Shown: positions 32,564-43,723 of the stretch, one piece after another
How the letters are laid out: each line of letters begins with the position of its first letter
How positions within the stretch are numbered: the stretch's first letter is position 1
Assembly (NCBI GenBank): GCA_033977485.1
Contig: CM066990.1
Location: 10,505,501 to 10,569,500 of the forward strand
Reading direction: 5' to 3'
DNA from: Hydrangea macrophylla
Lineage: Eukaryota > Streptophyta > Magnoliopsida > Cornales > Hydrangeaceae
DNA length: 64,000 nucleotides
Position numbers and translations under genes: made by a program
Notes under the pieces: generated by a model
The model's input: only the letters and a program-made list of their open reading frames with translations
Told to the model about the DNA's origin: nothing
Databases searched by the model: none

Positions 32564-33681
32564 CATTTATTTCTTGAAATCAGAATGTGGGGGTTTTAGA
32601 AGGGGGGTTTTGAAAGCATACTTCCAATACTAAATATAGATTATAACCACTTCAAATATCAATTCAAAACTCATTTCAAGAACTTCCAATGTTATTTGCA
32701 AAAAATATGGGTTTGTTTAGGAAATAACTTCAAAAATACATGGGAATGTATTGACGTTAAAATCATGATATACCAAACATGTTTTTGAGGTCAACAGCTA
32801 ATATCCATAAGGATTCACCCTCCTCAAAAACCATGTTATCATGATCATCCATTGAGTATTGAACTCAGAATAGAATTTCCAAGTTGAAGAACTCACTGTT
32901 TTGAGGTTTTTTTTAGGAAATAAACATTTATTTCTTGAAATCAAAATGTGCGGGTTTTAGACGGGTTTTAGAAGGGGGGTTTTGAAAGTATACTTCCAAC
33001 ACTAAATGTAGATTATAATCACTTCAAATATCAATTCCAAACTCATTTCAAGAACTTCCAAAGTTATTTGCAAAAAAACATGATTTTGTCTAGGAAATAA
33101 CTTCAAGAATACATGGGAATATATTGAAGTTAAAATCATCATCTACCAAACATGTTTTTGAGGTCAACAACTAATATCCATAAGGATTCACACTCCTCAA
33201 ACACCATGTTATCATGATCATCCATTGAGTAATGAACTCAGAATAGCATTTCCAAGTTGAAGAACTCACTGTTTTGAGGGTTTTTTTTTTAGGAAATAAA
33301 CATTTATTTCTTGAAATCAAAATGTGGAGGTTTTAGAGGGGTTTTAGAAGGGGGGTTTTGAAAGTATACTTCCAATACTAAATATAGATTTTAACCACTT
33401 GAAATATCAATTCCAAACTCATTTCAATAACTTCCAAAGTTATTTGCAAAAAAATGTGGTTTTGTTTAGGAAATAACTTCAAGAATACATGGTAATGTAT
33501 TGAAGTTAAAGTCATCATCTACCAAACATGTTTTTGAGGTCAATAGCTAATGTCCGTAAGGATTCACCCTCCTCAAACACCATTTTCTCATGATCATCCA
33601 ATGAATATTGAACTCAGAATAGCATTTCCAAGTTGAAGAACTCACTATTTTTAGGTTTTTTTGTTTAGGAAATAAACATTT
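32564..33681. repeat. 370-bp tandem repeat, block 4
   Basis: Three copies, more diverged from blocks 2 and 3 than those are from each other. Confidence 0.8.
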
Positions 33682-34665
33682 TGATGGGCTCCATGATGGA
33701 CTGAGTCTTAAACTGAATTCGCTGAGAAGAATAATATTCATTCACATAATCTGCTGCTAAAAACTGCTACAAGAATGTTTTATATCTAATAACCCTTGGG
33801 CCCAAAAGGCCTTCAATAAAAATAAAAGAAATGGGCTGGAGGTACTCAAGCCCAAAACAACTTAAACTTTATTAAGCTAAATAGATGTCCAATTAATGAA
33901 TAAAATAAGCCCACATGCCCAAAACCAGCGAACGTTCCAAATGGGCCAATCACAAGATCAAGAGCTAAGAAGATCAAGGAAGCAATGCAAAGATTGGTAC
34001 AATCCACTTGGGCTGAATTTGCAAATGTTTCAAGCAAGACTTCAACATTCAAGATGGGATTGGAAGAAGAGAATTTAGCTTTAATCCATGTGATACAAGC
34101 CACTTAGGCTATTTTATTTATGTTCGCTGGTTTTGGGCATGTGGGCCTATTTTATTCATTAATTGGACATCTATTTAGCTTTAAGTTTAAGTTATTTTGG
34201 GCTTGAGTACCTCCATCCCGGAAGCAATGCAAGGATTGGTACAATCCACTTGGGCTGAATTTGCAAATGTTTCAAGCAAGACTTCAACATTCAAGATGGT
34301 CTTACAAAAAGAGAAAACAGCTTTAATCCATGTGATAGAAGCCACTTAGGCTATTTTATTTATGTTCGCTGGTTTTGGGCATGTGGGCCTATTTTATTCA
34401 TTAGTTGGACATCTATTTAGCTTTAAGTTTAAGTTATTTTGGGCTTGAGTACCTCTAGCCCATTTCTTTTATTTTTATTGAAGGCCTTTTGGGCCCTAGG
34501 GTTATTAGATATAAAACACTCTTGTAGCGTTCACACCAAATCTGGGTTCTTGAAACAAGATTTCAATGGGTCTAGATCATCTTTGTGGCATGATTATTGG
34601 CTTTCCTGGGTTATTTACAATCTGATTGTGGGTTCAAGGAATATCAATTCCACAGGTTCACATCA
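33682..34665 (+). mobile_element. Fold-back LTR-derived insert, copy 4 (short)
   Basis: The left flank has CATTT (33677-33681) but the right end (CATCA, 34661-34665) is followed by unrelated LTR D sequence, so the right repeat flank was lost. It keeps a nearly complete right arm (34378-34525) and only two pol C-terminal repeats. A small hairpin (GCTTCCAT/ATGGAAGC, 34666-34692) follows directly. Confidence 0.75.
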
Positions 34666-35441
34666 GCTTCCATGTTCTTTCAAAATGGAAGCATATTGGT
34701 CTCTTTCATAGGCAAATTTGGAGAGGTATTTTGGGTTTTGAAAAGTCTCTAATTAGTCCAAAATGTTAAGAATATCAAAACTATGTCATTTTGTTTATTA
34801 GAAATTTGAATTTGAACCCAAAAATTAAATAAAAATTACAAAAAAACTAAAAAATCACTCAGAGTGCCACCGCGGTAGTCGGTCACTGCCGTCGTGGTAG
34901 TGGCCCAATGACTCCGCAACAGTCAACCCCCCCCCCCCCATTTGACCATAGTTTGTGTTTAGGCCCCTGAATCTCCCAAAATTTGCAAAACGACCCTATT
35001 TCTTCCAAAATTCACAAAACAATTCATAGAAATCTCAAATTGAGCTTGTGATATACCGTTGGAAATTTATTAAAATCTACTTTCCGTAAAAAAAAATAGT
35101 TTGAAGTTGGGTCACTTTAGAAAGTTTTGCGATTTTCGTGATAAAAGCCAATTTAATCACTTTTTTCATCTTTGAAAATTCATAATAATTTCAATTTAAG
35201 TCCTGAAATTATGTGCGATATACTACTGGAAAGCTTTTGACCTCTAGTATTTGATGAAAATATTTTGACGTCGCAAAGGCGAACTTGACTTTTAGTCAAA
35301 CTTGCGGTCAAATCAGTCAAACAGTGAAATTCTGAGAAATTCCAAGAAGTTCTGAGAGCCTCCGAAGACTGACGTTTCCGTCCAATTTTCTTTTAAAATA
35401 AATTTTATAATTTTTACATGATTTAGAATGATTTCGGAGCT

Positions 35442-37784
35442 TGTCACACCCCGATTTTTGGAAAACCAAATATTCAATCCAGTGCATGTATCCGGACTAA
35501 TATTCAATTGCCAAAACCCTGAGAGTGACACCCTCACACATGCTAAAAGATAATTTATTAAAAATAGTATTTAATACTCCTTAAATAAAGACATGTGATC
35601 TTGTGTTTAAAGAAAAACTCTTTATTATTAAACATGTATTCCCAAACATTCATTTCATTACAAAAGAAATAGAGTTTCATTATAAATATTATATCACTTC
35701 AATTTACAAGAGAAATACCATATTCATTAAATAAAAACCTCTTTACGGAGTTAAAATGGAGAGAAAAATAACTCTATACATCCATTGGTCAGAGCAACTA
35801 CAATGTTTCCAATACCCAATATACAATTTTTATTACAATTATAAATAAGTGGCCCATGTGCCAGAAATACAATCAAGTACAACAAAAATAAGTACAACTC
35901 TAACAAAAAAAACTATAGTGACAATCTCTTCACTCAAATAGAAGATCCATAGAAAATCTCCAATTACTAAACCTGCAAATACATTCGACTATGTTTCATA
36001 TGGAAATGCCCCCGAATGCATAACACACTCGGGTCAGTCACATGACTGGTATGAGTTAAATAAAACAACAAGTTTTAGGGATCCAACTTGAACCCATAAA
36101 CTACAAAACACACTACAACACTCTTAGGCCAAGACAGGTAGTTCCACACACATATCTGTACAATAGAGTAGTTTCCATTTATGTGGTGGCAAGTAGTTTC
36201 TTGCCCAAAATCCAAAGCTACTACGAATTTCATACTTACCCATCTACTTATGGTAAGCCAAACCTGTAAAATGTTAATGGGCCCACCATCCTGCAATACA
36301 AAAGTTAGTAACCACAAAAATAACATGAAGATGTGCGGAACATCTTTTTATTAAAATATCACCAGAATGAAAATCTTAGTCCTAAGTTACATGTTAAAAA
36401 TAATTGAAGTTAAACTAACAGCAATCAAAGAAGTAATTTATTTGAACGGTTAACTCTTCGGGAATTTATGTACAACCACACTCTTACTTTTATGAATGAT
36501 TCATTATTCAATTTCCTAGGTTCACCACTTGGCCACCCTCCATGGTACACCCACACTAATTTCCCATGTGTGCCCGGACATACTACCAACATCCACTCTG
36601 GTGCCAGTTTGGTTGGGGTATCAACCAAACTAGATATACACACAGAAGGCCAGTCAATATGCCTAAAAAAAATAAGCCGAGCATAAGGCGTAGGCTAGCT
36701 TGATCACGAAGCCACTGGCATAAAGGTACATCAGCAAGTCAAGCTACCAAAAAAATAACACAACAGGGAGCGGTGAACACTAAGGAACTTGAAACCATTT
36801 ATGCATTCTCAGAATTATGAAATTTCATCGGACTCAAAGTCAATAACGATCACCCATTTTTCATAACTCAACGTTTTATGAGAATTCATGTATCTCCATT
36901 TAAATTTTTGTTAAGTCATATTAACGAATAGAAATCCACAAAGAGTTACATTCCACCAATTTCACACATTTTAACAGTCTAAAACTGCTACTGTAAATCT
37001 TATATTTCTGCCCAAACGATGCAGAATCACATTTTACATGGGACACGTGAACAAAATGCTAAAATTCAAAGCCACGATTTTCTAATATTTTTATGAAGTT
37101 TCAGCAACTATTAGAATCATAAAAATAAAAAAATAAAAAATAAAGGAATTTCACAAAAAAATTTCTTAATTATCATTAGTATTTCACATATGTATTCATC
37201 ACACTAACTATCCACCTAACTTTTGCGAATACACAAAGTCACGCGAAGGGGAAAGAAATATCTATACTGATTCGACAATAACGATGTGCATCTAATACAA
37301 AATTTTAACCCTAGAGCACCTAGATATATGTAGATAGAAAGATATAAACACACACATGTATATTATTAACACACAAATACTAAAAATCTCATTTTTTATC
37401 TTATGGGCTCACTAAAAGACATCCTATGGGCCCAAAATGCAGTACAAAGTATTAAAATGAGTAGCCCAATGGGTACCCATAACCCCGGTACTTTGTTTTA
37501 ATATTAATTACATTATTTAACACACTTACGGGCCTATAAATACTACTAAAAAATTAACACATCACTTTTCAATAACTTGGCCAATTTAAACTTTTTCCCA
37601 CTACTTAACTTTACAAAACTTCATACAGTATTTAATAACAATTAAAAAAATTTTAACCACAAATAAATAAATGACCATAAAATTTAAATGCACACAGCTA
37701 ATTAATAACATGTAAAAATTCAGGTTGCTTCCTTAACATATTTAAAAATGAATATTTATATCAGAAAAAATGCGGGGTGTTACA
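35442..37784 (-). mobile_element. Solo LTR (2.3 kb) of a TGTAACACCCC-type gypsy
   Basis: It is flanked by the 5-bp duplication GAGCT (35437-35441 and 37785-37789). On the minus strand it begins TGTAACACCCCGCATTTTT and ends AATCGGGGTGTGACA, so it has TG...CA ends and short inverted termini. No ORF inside carries a recognisable retroviral domain. It lies within LTR D. Confidence 0.85.
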
Positions 37785-38111
37785 GAGCTTTTGGGAGATT
37801 TCAGAAAATTTTGGTCAAACCTTGGTCTAACCGGAACTTCCTGGACTTCCGAGAGTCTTTGGGGGCTGATGTTTTCAAATGTTTCTCTGTTAAAATACTT
37901 TTCTATTTATTTTGAATGACATTGAATGATTTTTTAGCATCTTGGCTAATTCGGAGATTTTTGGGATTTCAGGGGCATTTTGGTCATTTTTGTAAATTCT
38001 TTGAGCTCTTGAGAGTTAGAGGCAATCTTTCGAAATTCAATCTTTCTAATCATCGAGGTTTGACATGCTTGTAGCCTCCTAAATCTGTGGGCCGACAAAA
38101 TGGGGTGTCTA

Positions 38112-38125
38112 CAGTTTGCCCCTCT
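38112..38125 (-). other. Polypurine tract of gypsy D
   Basis: On the minus strand AAAGAGGGGCAAAC immediately precedes the TGTAGACACCCC LTR start. This sets D on the minus strand with its 3' LTR to the left. Confidence 0.75.
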
Positions 38126-38629
38126 TTGGCATGAACTTGCAAGACAACGTATGTCGCAAGTGATTGCCAAAGCCTCGAACAGACAGGTCTTATGGAACCT
38201 AAAGATTTAGGATAAATGCATTGCAAAAATGCTTTGAAAAAAATGATGCTAGTGCTGGTCGTGCTCTATGCGAGCTGCCTACGTATTCCAAGGGGATCAG
38301 GCCAAGACGTTGTTCGGGGCACAAAGAAACAAATCATACATGCAAATGCACAACAAACAGGCGGATGCTATTCTATGAGAATGCTATATAGTGCATGGAT
38401 GTGATATGGACTATGTACTGAATTTTGTCACGTCTAGTGTTGTAATCCTAGCATGAATTGGTGCTATGGGTGTTCCACTTCGAGTGGACTTATGTTGTGC
38501 TAGTGCTTGGAATTTAATGCAATGGCTGACTTGAATAAGGACACCAAGGTTTTGAAGACTCTGGGTCCTAGGACAAATTTGTCAATTTTGGAAAGTAAGC
38601 TTCACAAGTAAACATAATCAGATGTGGGA

Positions 38630-38860
38630 TCCCTGAGGATGACAATGGAGGCCCAAGATAAATGACAGACGCAAAAGTTTTGGATATCAAATGACGGGTA
38701 AGGAGCCTGAGACAACCGACGAACGCAGAGCCTTGGATATCAAATGACGGACAAGGAGCCCAAGATAACCGACGGACTTAGAGCCCTGGATATCAAGCGA
38801 CGACAAGGTGCCTAAGATAATCGATGGATGTGGAAGCCTTGGATCAAGGAGAATAGCTTA
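38630..38860. repeat. Tandem repeat, about 62-bp unit, about 4 copies
   Basis: Units share GATATCAAATGACGG, an AAGGAGCC-like part and GATAACCGACGGA-like words. Copies are imperfect. Confidence 0.65.
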
Positions 38861-39182
38861 GTGAGTAGGTGGTGGTTGCCCCGAGAGTCGGGGTCTCTTC
38901 AGGTTTGATCTTTGACTGTTGGCGTTTAACTAATTCTTGCAATGATTGATCCAAAAAATCAATTCGGATCTTTGGGAGCCGATTTTTCTCTATTTTCTCT
39001 GCTGGGCATAGTTAGAACTTTTGGACCATCAGGGATGAAATTTCTTCTGCTGGGGCGAATGGATGAGAGGTACTCTATTGGGAAAGAATGAAATATACCA
39101 ACTGACACGGTATCAATATGTTTGGGATGAAGGATACGAAGTTGATCTGCGGTGACTAAGGAGTTGACATTAATGAAGGACA

Positions 39183-39910
39183 ATGATCGACAACCACTCA
39201 TAGGGGTATGTTGCCTGAACAAAGAAGATGGTCAATAGACACTCATGGACTTATGTTGCTTGAACGAAAGAAGATAAGCAATAGCCAGTCATGGACTTAT
39301 GTTCCATGAACAAAGGAAGATGATCAACAGGCACTCATGTACTTATGTTGCATGACCAAAGAAGAAAGATGATCAATAGCCACTCATGGACTTATGTTGC
39401 TTGAATGAAGAATATGATCAACAGCCACTCATAGACTTATGGTGCATGAACGAAGAAAGATGATCCATACTCATGGACTTATGTTGCTTGAACGAAGAAG
39501 ATGATCAACAGCTACTCATGGACTTTATGTTGCTTGAATGAAAGAAGATGATAAATAGCCACTCATAGACTTATGTTGCTTGAACGAAAGAAGTTGATCA
39601 ATAGCCACTCATGGACTTATATTGCTTGAACAAAAGAAGATGATCAACAGCTACTCATGGACTTAGGTTGCTTGAACAAAAGAAGAAAGCTAACAGCCAT
39701 TCATGAACTTATGTTGCATGAATGAAGAAAGATGATCAACAGCCACTCATGGACTTATGTTGCATGAACGAAGAAAGTTGATCAACAACCAGTCATGGAC
39801 TTATGTTGTTTGAACGAAAGAAGATAATCAATAGCCACTCATGAACTTATGTTACATGAGTGAAGAGAGGTGTTCAATAGCCACTCATGGACTTATGTTG
39901 CTTGACGATG
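39183..39910. repeat. 46-bp minisatellite, about 16 copies
   Basis: The phrase CACTCATGGACTTATGTTGC recurs every 41-48 bp (for example near 39241, 39380, 39468, 39606, 39742, 39884). It alternates with a GAACGAAGAAGATGATCAA-like part. Every position varies between copies and there are no constant-length unique spacers. Confidence 0.85.
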
Positions 39911-40389
39911 ATAGTCAGCTCTCGATGGTTTGGAAGGGATGAAATTCACCTTTGTCCCAAGTTTGGAAATTTTTCATGTTGATACCTTAGTTGGTATAAT
40001 AATGGTGTTTGGTAATTTTGCTTGTATTATCCTTAGAATGCTCTTAAAAACTTATACTTGATTTGGAGAATTCATTATTAGCCACTGTCGACTCACGAAT
40101 TTGAGACTGCAACTGATTCAATAATTGACAAACATTGATGCATGAGGGCAACACATTTCACACCAATTTGAAATATAAATGATCTACCCTTTCTCTTTTA
40201 TGTTCACTCCTCATCTTAACATGGTAGCAGTTTGTTGATAAATATAATTTTTGAAAATTCCTCCCTACTGATCTAATCTATTCTTTGCTTCTCCTAGAAT
40301 GTGCTTTGAATTAGTGACTTAAGCTTATAAAATGAAAGATACTCCATTTCAATATGTTCAAAACAAACTTGATGACTTGCATACTTGCC

Positions 40390-40645
40390 CTTGGTGTAGA
40401 GGAATTGTTAGCCAAACGGAGTTTGCCCTTAGTTTGAAGGGTGTCAAATGGGATCGGTAGGCAAACGAGGTAGGTGACCAAACTTTGCCCCTAGTTTGGA
40501 GGGTGGTTCATTGGAGGCTCTAGTTAAATGAAGTAGGTGACTGAAGTTTTCCCCTTGTATGAAGTATAGATAGTAAAATTCAGGCAAACGAGTGGTAGCC
40601 AAAGTTTGCCCCTATTATGGAAGGTGATTTCTGGCTTAAGGTAAG
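40390..40645. repeat. Degenerate tandem repeat, about 65-bp unit
   Basis: Four imperfect copies of a phrase with AGGCAAACGAGGTAGGTGACC and TTTGCCCCTAGTTTGGAGGG. Confidence 0.55.
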
Positions 40646-42240
40646 GACTATGACTTTTAATCTCCCAGATGCTCATAACTTTTCCTAAGCACTGGTGAAG
40701 TGACATAGCGATCTCTTTTCTCTCTTTTGTTATTACTCATTTTGGATTTAGCTCTAATTTTTGCCTAGGTGTCTTTTTGGATTTTTGACCTAGTGAGCCA
40801 TCCTTTTTTTCCTTTTTGAAAGTCTACCTACATAAACCTGAGCAAGGATCATGTCTAACATTGTTTTGGGCCAAGGTCTTTGAAAGAAGAGGGGTTGATT
40901 TGGGTAGTGTTGATCGAACTGATACGGTTGCCTATGTATCCCCAAGTGGAAATCAGGTTGAGTGTAGTTCAATGCCAATGGTTATGGAAAGGTTGAGGTA
41001 TGAGGATTTTTCAAACCAATTGTCAAAGAAGTTCAAACATGAGCCACTTGTGGTAGCTTTGAATAGGATAATTCAGTTTCGATCTCCCTTTCTTTTCTTT
41101 TCTTTTCATTTTTTTTTTGTTTTGTTTTGTTTTGAGGATTGATCCTTTTCACTTTCGCCTAGCTACTAAATTTTGCTTTTCATGCAGTTGATTCATGTGG
41201 GGTCTTCGATAATCTCAATTTCATAATTTTGCAATGTGTATGTTAGCACTCAAAATTTGTTTGTGACTGTTCTGAGCCTTTTGAAATATGGTCTAGACAT
41301 GTTCTCATGATGTACCTTGAAGTGTACAATTCTCTCATTTGTCTCATCAAAATTTTCTTTTTCTTTTTTTCATTTTTTCCATCATTTTGACTGGCTAGGG
41401 GGTCAGATTTTGGAAATCAATACCTTTTCATATCTAACTTTTGCCTAGGTACCCTTTCGGGTTTTCAACCTAGCCAGCACTCTTTTTTTTCTTTTTGAAA
41501 GGGAGAATAAACTCATTGAAATGTTTGGCTACTGACAGGACTCAGCTCTCATGGTTTTCGATGGCGGAGATTCGGTGTTCTATGAGGTGAAGAAAGAAAG
41601 GGGTTAGGAATTCCTCAAGTCAGCTCCAAGTATGTGTTTTCAAGATTGAGGCAAGAGCATCTTTTAAATTCTTGAAGTAAGACTACTCAATTCTTAGCTC
41701 TTCTTCGATGGCAGCGCAAAATTGACTTTGACTTTTTTTAGGATTTTTTTCTTTTTTCCTTTTTCTATGAAATTTTATTAGCAGAGTAATATCCACGGTA
41801 ATTTGAAAAGTGACATTTTAGTTCGGTGATTCATGCTTTTATGACTAGACGCATCAGGTTAAGCGAAATGAGATTTCATTCCATAAGCAGAAGAGAATGA
41901 TTATAATTTCCGAAAAAAGAAGAAGAGAGGGATTAGATAAGATATAGACTCATAACAACTCGATGACAGACAGACTTGACAATAGGGGTAAACTCACAAT
42001 AGACTCAAAAAATATAGAACATACTTCTCAAATGGAGTGTCACTGTGACTCGCTTATTTATTTATTATTTTTTAAAAGAGCATCCTCGTTTATCTTTCTA
42101 GGAAAATTCCCAAACACCATCACTTCATTGCATGGGTTCAACATTTATGGGCCTCAACGAAGAGGATTATTCAGTCGGTTGGTCCAAGCCAAGATAGTGG
42201 ATGGGATTAGGATGGGGTACATCCTCTATGAGGTCCTGGC

Positions 42241-42652
42241 CGAATGTCAAGGCGGAGGTGCATGAAATCACTGGTATTATGGCTATGGGTTTGATGGTAG
42301 GTACAATGCTTGGATGTATCACAGTTTGACGGTGGCGAGGCGTCCCGAAGTTAGAGTAATTAGAGATGGCCTTTCTTGAGTAGGAGGTCTAGGGCTGAGG
42401 AGAGAGAGATTTCTAGCTTGGCAAAGTTACGGGGTAGCTTTTTTCTGATAAGGACGTTTGGAGGTATTGGTTAGGGATTAGTATGGCCGAGGAGGGTATG
42501 TCATGGGTTGACTGTTAAGGCCATTGAAATCTGGGGAGTTTCGAGAGTAATTGGGCCTCTCGGACTGTCCTTGTGGCACTTCTTTCTTGATCTTTCCTAC
42601 TCTAATGGCCTCCTCTATTCTGGTGCCTATTTCAATCAACTCTTTAGCAATG
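42241..42652 (-). pseudogene. Gypsy D: gag C-terminal part
   Basis: On the minus strand from 42652: IAKELIEIGTRIEEAIRVGK, then KEVPQGQSERPNYSRN, PMTYPP, and further on (with stops) LSSALDLLLKKGHL. A knuckle-like HCTYHQTHSHNTSDFMHLRL (about 42345-42265) matches the C--H----GH----C pattern of plant gypsy gag with losses. It is separated from its N-terminal piece (50771-50890) by element G, whose CAATG duplication lies inside this gag. Downstream protease is absent. Confidence 0.75.
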
Positions 42653-43723
42653 TGATCTTGTCATAATCAAGATAAAAATTATGCTTTACTTTTGTAGTGT
42701 GGAAGTAAAGGTCGAACCCACAAAGATTGAAATACTAAAACACTTTAATTTTAAGACCTAAATCCAGTTAATTAAGAAAATGGAATTTTGATTTTATTTT
42801 TATTAAACTAAGAACAATAAAAATAAATCTAAATTATGAAAGGAATTAAAAGATATTGTAAACGATATTTAAGGTGAACCAAGGATTGCAAATTCACCAC
42901 TAGCTTCATAATAATTAGCTTATTACATTGGATGATAATGGGGAATTGTAGCTACAAGCCCAATTCCCCCGTCAAGATGATAACTACGTTTGAAGCACCA
43001 ACATTAATCATCTTCGATTAGCATGGATTGTCTCACACTAAACTAGGGTTGCAGCACAATTCGTCTTTCCTAGGCATGAACTATTCGGCTACTAAGCACC
43101 ATTACATACAAATAATCCATACAAGCACAGCAAATATAGATCATTGAGCACATCACATTCAAAATAGATCTAATACAAGAAGCGATGGACGGCAAGAGGT
43201 TGATGGAGGAGGCCATAAAAATCCTTGGTCTTCTTCTTCTTCTCCTTGCTTTCCTCTCTTTAATGGCTGAAGTTTTGTTGTGTATAATGTTGTGTGTAAA
43301 GGTGTGTGTAACCTAAAAATTGATTTACAATAGGCTATATATAGTTTTGGTGCAAGTTTGGAAGCTTTCCTAAACCTATTTGCACTAAAACTGCTGTATT
43401 TTACATTATGGGCATAATTAGGTAGTTTCGTTCTCGTGGGAATCTTCAGTACACTGAAATACACATTTTCACTTTTTGCATAGGTCGCGCGAGCGGGCCA
43501 CAAGAGCGAGGTTCCGATAAGTCGCGCGAGCAGGCCGCACACGCGAGGTGCCTTTAGCTGCTTCATTTCTTTTGCTTTTTCACCCCATTAAGCGTAGAAT
43601 CCTTACTTTCTTCCGAATCCTAACATAAAACAGAAAACAAAATAAAAATACACTAAAATAGGATAAAACGTGCTAACAAATGTGAATTAAGGCATGTAAT
43701 TAGAACTTGTTCACTGCCGATCA
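42653..43723 (-). mobile_element. 3' LTR of element G
   Basis: Homologous to 49481-50770 but shorter, missing about 200 bp present in the partner. TATATATA is at 43335-43344. A CpG-rich patch (43484-43553) lies upstream on the minus strand. The polypurine tract (minus: GGTTTGGGGGTG) adjoins at 43724-43735. Confidence 0.85.

Larger units (their letters stand above)
23531..38111 (-). mobile_element. 3' LTR of gypsy D, inflated by repeats and insertions
   Basis: On the minus strand it begins TGTAGACACCCCATTTTG at 38111, right after a polypurine tract. At the other end, 23531-25010 matches 51843-53395 (AGAGTCGCCACTTGGTCTTTAGGGA and onward), the partner LTR. Between these ends it holds a 370-bp tandem repeat, four fold-back inserts (25680-34665) and a solo LTR (35442-37784). 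A C13 run is at 34927-34939. The left edge is approximate because the homology simply begins at TTTTGAAATTTCTT. 23416-23530 has no recognisable feature. Confidence 0.7.
38126..42240 (-). other. Gypsy D 3' internal region, no pol recognised
   Basis: This stretch should hold protease, RT and integrase but shows none. It contains three tandem-repeat zones (annotated separately) and two copies of a TTTTGCCTAGGT...CCTAG cassette (about 40755-40800 and 41443-41480). There are also two copies of a TGCCTACGTAT-like box followed by GGAnTCAGG (about 38276 and 40931). Open frames such as 40816-41142 have no recognisable product and look like chance. Confidence 0.55.

Noticed and set aside
28175..33741. 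Repeated minus-strand ORFs with MNIILLREFSLRLGPSWSP
   Set aside because: They span the junction between the 370-bp repeat and the fold-back arm. They are copies made by duplication, without a protein family.
34927..34939. Run of 13 C
   Set aside because: A homopolymer, possibly a real slippage site or a sequencing error. Not interpretable alone.
36075..36686. ORFs inside the solo LTR 35442-37784
   Set aside because: No recognisable domain, overlapping on both strands, and located in an LTR.
39183..39910. Regular repeat that could be taken for a CRISPR array
   Set aside because: Repeats are degenerate, the period varies and no unique spacers exist. The context is a plant retrotransposon, so it is a minisatellite.
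43159..43566. 135-aa minus-strand ORF in the left LTR of G
   Set aside because: It lies wholly within the LTR and is not kept open in the right LTR. No domain.
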